Of a stretch of 64,000 nucleotides of DNA, positions 59,601 through 64,000 are shown one piece after another. Within the stretch, counting starts at the first letter, position 1; each line of letters opens with the position of its first letter. This DNA is from Epiperipatus broadwayi (taxonomy: Eukaryota > Onychophora > Udeonychophora > Euonychophora > Peripatidae). The stretch is taken from positions 60,001 to 124,000 of the forward strand of contig JAQFVV010000457.1 in NCBI GenBank assembly GCA_028023455.1, given 5' to 3'. Under the pieces are notes generated by a model. That model saw only the letters and a program-made list of their open reading frames with translations. It did no database searches and had not been told where the DNA came from. The translations under genes and the position numbers were made by a program.

Positions 59601-62600
59601 TCCAAATCAATATATAAGACTTCGTCTGCAATAAATTATTTAAGTTTTAATATCAAAATATATATATTTATTTCATGTGAGGTATAAAAATAGGTCATAT
59701 ATTTATACCAATATAAATTATAAAGTAAGCAAAATAATATATATATGTTTTTACTTTTATAAATAGTGAAATGGTATATATTTAGTATGCCAAAAAAAAA
59801 TATTTATAAGATAAAATGAGACTGAGGAAAAACAAATAAAAATATTTATATATTTGAAGAGGAAAATGAAATTTATATAAAGCAACCAATGACAAAGAGC
59901 AAAAAGAGCTAGCCTTCATCACTAGTATTGTATATGTTAAATAATTTGATTAACTTTTAATATTTTTATTATTCCTGTTTATGCTATTACTACCGTAAAC
60001 TTTCAAAATAATAGCAACCTCAAAGAAACAATTATTTTGACTTTCCTGTTACCTAAAATAATGTTTTTCAATCTTAATAATGATGCATCTACCTTTTCTT
60101 TTCATCACAGTATTATTGTACAGTCCTATTTAAGTGTTTATTATTGAGCAGTGTCCTCTTAAACTAAATTAGGCATATCTTAAGATTGCTAAATGAGAGG
60201 GAACCAAAGAAGCCACAACTCAAAATTTAAAATCTTTAAGTGCTGACTATATTTTCTGCTACCAAATAGCTATTTTGTAACTGACTTTTACTTGGGGAGG
60301 GGGAGACAGAAGATTAGAAAAGTCACATTTGCGTAAACAAGCAGGAGAAATTTGGATTTTGCTCATTTCCTTTTCTTTTTTTTCATTCATTTTTTTTAAC
60401 TATTTTTACCTATAAAGTGTTTTAGCATTACCTATAACAATACAGAGTTAGGTGTTCATAGACCATAGATTAATAACTACGGATCTAAAATGTTTTATTT
60501 TTATCATGTGATACATTTTCAAAAACCATATAATAACTTGTGCTACATTAACTTTTTATTTATTTATTTTCACGTAATAATTAAATATTACAATTTTAAT
60601 ACAGAAAATTCTTTCATATTATCAGATACAAGCATTTAAAAATATTTTCAAATAAATCTTATGCTTTTTTGATTAAACATTTGTACCCATTTCTTTTTCT
60701 TTGATTAAATATATATACATGTGAGTGTGAAGGCATTTTCAAACTCTCAAACTGATATGTATGTGTGTGGATACCTGCACATACATTTAAAGATAATAGT
60801 AAATAAATAAAGAATAACTGTAGAATTAAAAGATTTATTTTTTAAATACGGAACTAAAAAATAATTAGAAGTTTAAGATTAGAAAAAAGAGTATATTCTA
60901 ATTATACTGAAGAACTAAAATTAGTGATAACGAGATAAAAATGTATTTATAATAATTAAGGGAATGAGAGTCAGATTTCTGTCATTAATAAAAACATTTG
61001 AGTCTCATAATAACTTGTTAATTAAAGTTTACAAAAGGTAAAACATTCTGGAATCCAGCATAGGTGCACTTAAAGAAATAACTATGAATGGGAATGCCAG
61101 CCAATCAACTGTAGGAAGAAAACAATGGAAGAAGACACCAAGTTGGAGGAGAATAACAAAAGGAAGTTAATGAGGAGCTCAACTGGAAGATGGAGATAAA
61201 ACCTGGGTGTTGGACATAACACAAACTGTCAAAATGTATATTTTAAATATTGATTATCCTAATCTTTCAAATTCGTACATGCTTGTATATGCATATTTCG
61301 CTTTGTCCATCCATGTCTACCTAACCATTACACCTATATATATATATATACACAACTAATATCAAGATTCACAGTCCAACAATTTGATATTTCCAACATT
61401 AATTAGAATATTCTGGTATTGTTATTACACTGACAATTACTGCTGCCTTTAACTCCTAATGGGAAATATAGAGTTACTACAAATTTTGTTCATAGAATTT
61501 GATCTTTTTTAACTTTTTCCATTATTTTCAATATTTTCGAAATTCATTATCTATAATTCTTCTACAAGCTATTCTTGATTGTCTTTACATCAGTTTCCAT
61601 ATTCTAACCCTAATTTTAATTTTCATAGCATATTTTCTTCCTTAAAATATTTAATCTCCAATAAGATTTTCTTTTCTGATCATTCATCTAATATTACTTC
61701 TAATCATTATATATCCAAAATAATACAAAAGCATTTGTTTCTAACTTTATGAGTTAGCTAATTTTTCAAATTTCATATCAATATAGAATAACAGATTATC
61801 ATATTACTGTCAAAAATATACATTTATATTTTAATTTTTAGATATGTCAGACATTCTACCTCAATAATTATAAATAATAATATTAATTTATCTGATTTCT
61901 TTTTTATTATCTACTGCTCACAAGAACTAATTTCATTATTAACTTTTCATATTATATTCATTGCATGGCTATTATTTCTGTTATGATTGTTAGCATTAAC
62001 AATACTATTATTGTTGATATTCCTACTGATAATTAAAATTCATTACAGTATTGTTGCTGTCACTAGTAATTTAGCATGTAAATATCACAATAATGTGCCT
62101 TAAAATAAGAGCAGTTCCCTCTCTAGTGTGATATATTATAAGGTTGAATAATTAATGTTGCCAGTTGCCCTATTAAATTTCCATCTTCAGAACAGGTTCT
62201 GTTTTTTGCTTTTAATCAATAGGGCATCTGTTATTTACTAATTGCCCTGAAGTATAATCAATGGTTCTAGAATAGAAAGCATACTAATTTGATCATTATC
62301 AAGTTCTTTATGTATATCTACTTATAACAATAAACTAAAGAAAATTCAAGTAAAAATTATACCACTGTCTGTTCTTCCAGGAAAAATCCAAAGAGGTAAT
62401 GAGCATCCTATAAGAAGATCAATATGAGAAAGAATCAGCAAGCCTTCATCCTTCTCATCAGTGAAGAAAGAAAACATGGTTTGAAGAACTGGACCAAATG
62501 GTTCCACTTTGAGGATTCGAATACACTGAAAATAAAAGAAATAAACATCAAGAGAGAAACCAAAATTAATTTTAAAAAAAAATTAAACTATCAATTGACT

Positions 62601-64000
62601 GATATGACACAAATATTTTCATGGGTAAAAGGTGGAAAATGCTGCTTTCAAGTTTTCTTTTACAAATAAGGCAAAAGATCATTCATGCAAAATATGATCA
62701 GGAGGCATGAGTAGCCATAATAAAATTTAAGATTAAATCCACTGATTTTTTATTGCATAAATGGTCTTTTCCATGTCTTTACACATGGGAAAACTCCAAA
62801 AGACTATCTGATATATATATACACACACACAATGTTAAAAACAAATTCTGTTAACTATTAAGAAATTTAAGACAAGGTTGCTTTTTATGGACAAAATAAT
62901 TATTAATTAAATATTATTTTCAAATAAAAATAACATTTAATATGTAGAAGTAAAAATGTGATATTTATTCAGAATTATAGTACTTCAAACTTTTTATACT
63001 GATTTAAAAGCTTATGAAATTTCAAAAAAAAAATAATAAAATGCAACAAAGTTATCAGAGAGTGCATTCATGAAAGCACACAAATTTATTTTTAAAGAAT
63101 TATTGTGATAAAGAATTATTAGCAAAATCTGAATGCCTTTTAAAATTATTTTTGTTTTAAAAAAATTATTCAGATTACTTACAATATACACACTATAAAC
63201 AAAGCTTTTAAAAAATTGGTCTAATATATACTATATAGTTAAATTATATTGCATTTAATTCATTTTTGAAAGTATATGTTAAATGTCAATAAAGCAGGTC
63301 ATTTCATGATTTGTTGATATAACATCATTAAAACTAAAGAGTGAAAGGGTATAAGTAAAACAGGTCAATAAAATATATAGTAATTTGACCTAGTCTCAAA
63401 AACATATAACTATAATAGGAAGTTGGCCTTGGTTCAAAAGATTTTTTTAATTTCAGACTATTAGATTGTTAATGTAAAGATTAAAAGATGAATGCTAGAT
63501 GTGTAAATTCATTTGCTGGCAAAAGCCACAAACGAAAAACTAACCTGAAGGCATAGATTTAAGAACATTACTGTTTAGTGATCACTGATTAACAAAGTTT
63601 TGTAATTCATGACTCCAGCAACAAGTGGAAAAAGATATTCCTGAAAAAATTTGATGACAATGTCATGAATTAATAGTAGTTTTCATATTTCTCTGCCACA
63701 AATTAGTTTAATAATTATTTAATGATATTGAATGAATATCTTTGAATGAGAAATCACTAGATAAATTCCTTTGTAAAAAACATTCCCCTCCCTGTTTAGG
63801 AAAGAATATGGAATGTTTACTTTTATTAATTTGTGCATACACATCTGACAAATTGTTCAGGATTAAACTGCATTCATTACAGATATTCTGACATTGAACT
63901 ATTATCATTCCAAATTAATGTGTTTTTATAACATTGTTGATAAAATATTATAATTATATATATATATAAACTGAACTGTAGATGATTAATCATTTTCTAG
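56654..64000. other. Long AT-rich stretch without recognised genes
   Basis: No gene, RNA or transposon was supported over 7.3 kb. Microsatellites include (TG)n at 59275-59290 and (TA)n at 61334-61350. A slightly GC-richer patch at 61050-61210 and open frames at 62424-62669 (plus) and 63708-63908 (minus) show no recognisable motif. If DOLK has further exons on this side, none was visible. Confidence 0.5.

Noticed and set aside
62165-62230. Short inverted repeat GCCCTATT/AATAGGGC
   Set aside because: Only eight bases pair, and there is no target duplication or further arm similarity.
62370-62400. Minus-strand text RTDSGIIFT resembling the Asp-Ser-Gly segment upstream in dolichol kinases
   Set aside because: A stop follows at once, there is no donor site, and neither side continues the family pattern. 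Treated as chance.

Overview
The window looks like nuclear DNA of an AT-rich invertebrate animal (roughly three quarters A+T by eye). It has spliced exons separated by very long introns, and decayed non-LTR and LTR retrotransposons. There are also hAT-, pogo/Tigger- and piggyBac-like miniature elements, a tRNA-derived SINE, and many homopolymers and microsatellites. Nothing bacterial is present. An arthropod or other invertebrate fits the Ty3/gypsy and endonuclease-LINE types, but the species cannot be fixed from sequence alone.

One host gene can be recognised. Three minus-strand exons (50678-50776, 34002-34079, 33711-33844) join in a consistent phase and encode about 103 C-terminal residues of a dolichol kinase (DOLK/SEC59 family), including the conserved GD-x-AAS ... 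WPG-x-KKT-x-EGT region and the LLEA-x-TTQIDN tail. The two introns are 157 bp and about 16.6 kb. The upstream exons were not found and may lie beyond the right edge.

1-18 kb: mostly gene-free AT-rich DNA with a 101-bp-spaced duplication (2.8-3.0 kb), two hairpin MITEs (3.5 and 4.2 kb), a diverged copy of a large inverted-repeat element (5.6-8.3 kb) and a decayed Ty3/gypsy pol on the minus strand (14.4-15.7 kb).

17.8-31 kb: a nested block. An old endonuclease-type LINE (minus strand, 5' part 28993-30960, 3' part 17780-18044) is split by a piggyBac-like MITE and by a 10.2-kb palindromic element, called Y here (18811-28992). Y's left arm carries a second, younger LINE (20126-22055) and another inverted-repeat transposon, X (23449-25684), with 47-bp perfect termini and a 7-bp target duplication. 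X and Y share a GC-rich terminal core, so they appear to be two members of one uncharacterised element group.

31-56 kb: the dolichol kinase exons and the long intron. The intron holds a 204-bp tandem duplication linked to a TIR element, a 9.2-kb Ty3/gypsy element with both LTRs (36180-45422; gag fused to RT by an internal deletion and broken by stops and frameshifts), a hAT MITE, a pogo-like MITE and a SINE with a 12-bp target duplication. Beyond the exon at 50.7 kb lies a third, heavily decayed gypsy pol (54.15-55.42 kb), a second copy of the 4.2-kb MITE and a 123-bp tandem duplication.

56.7-64 kb: only AT-rich DNA and microsatellites were seen.
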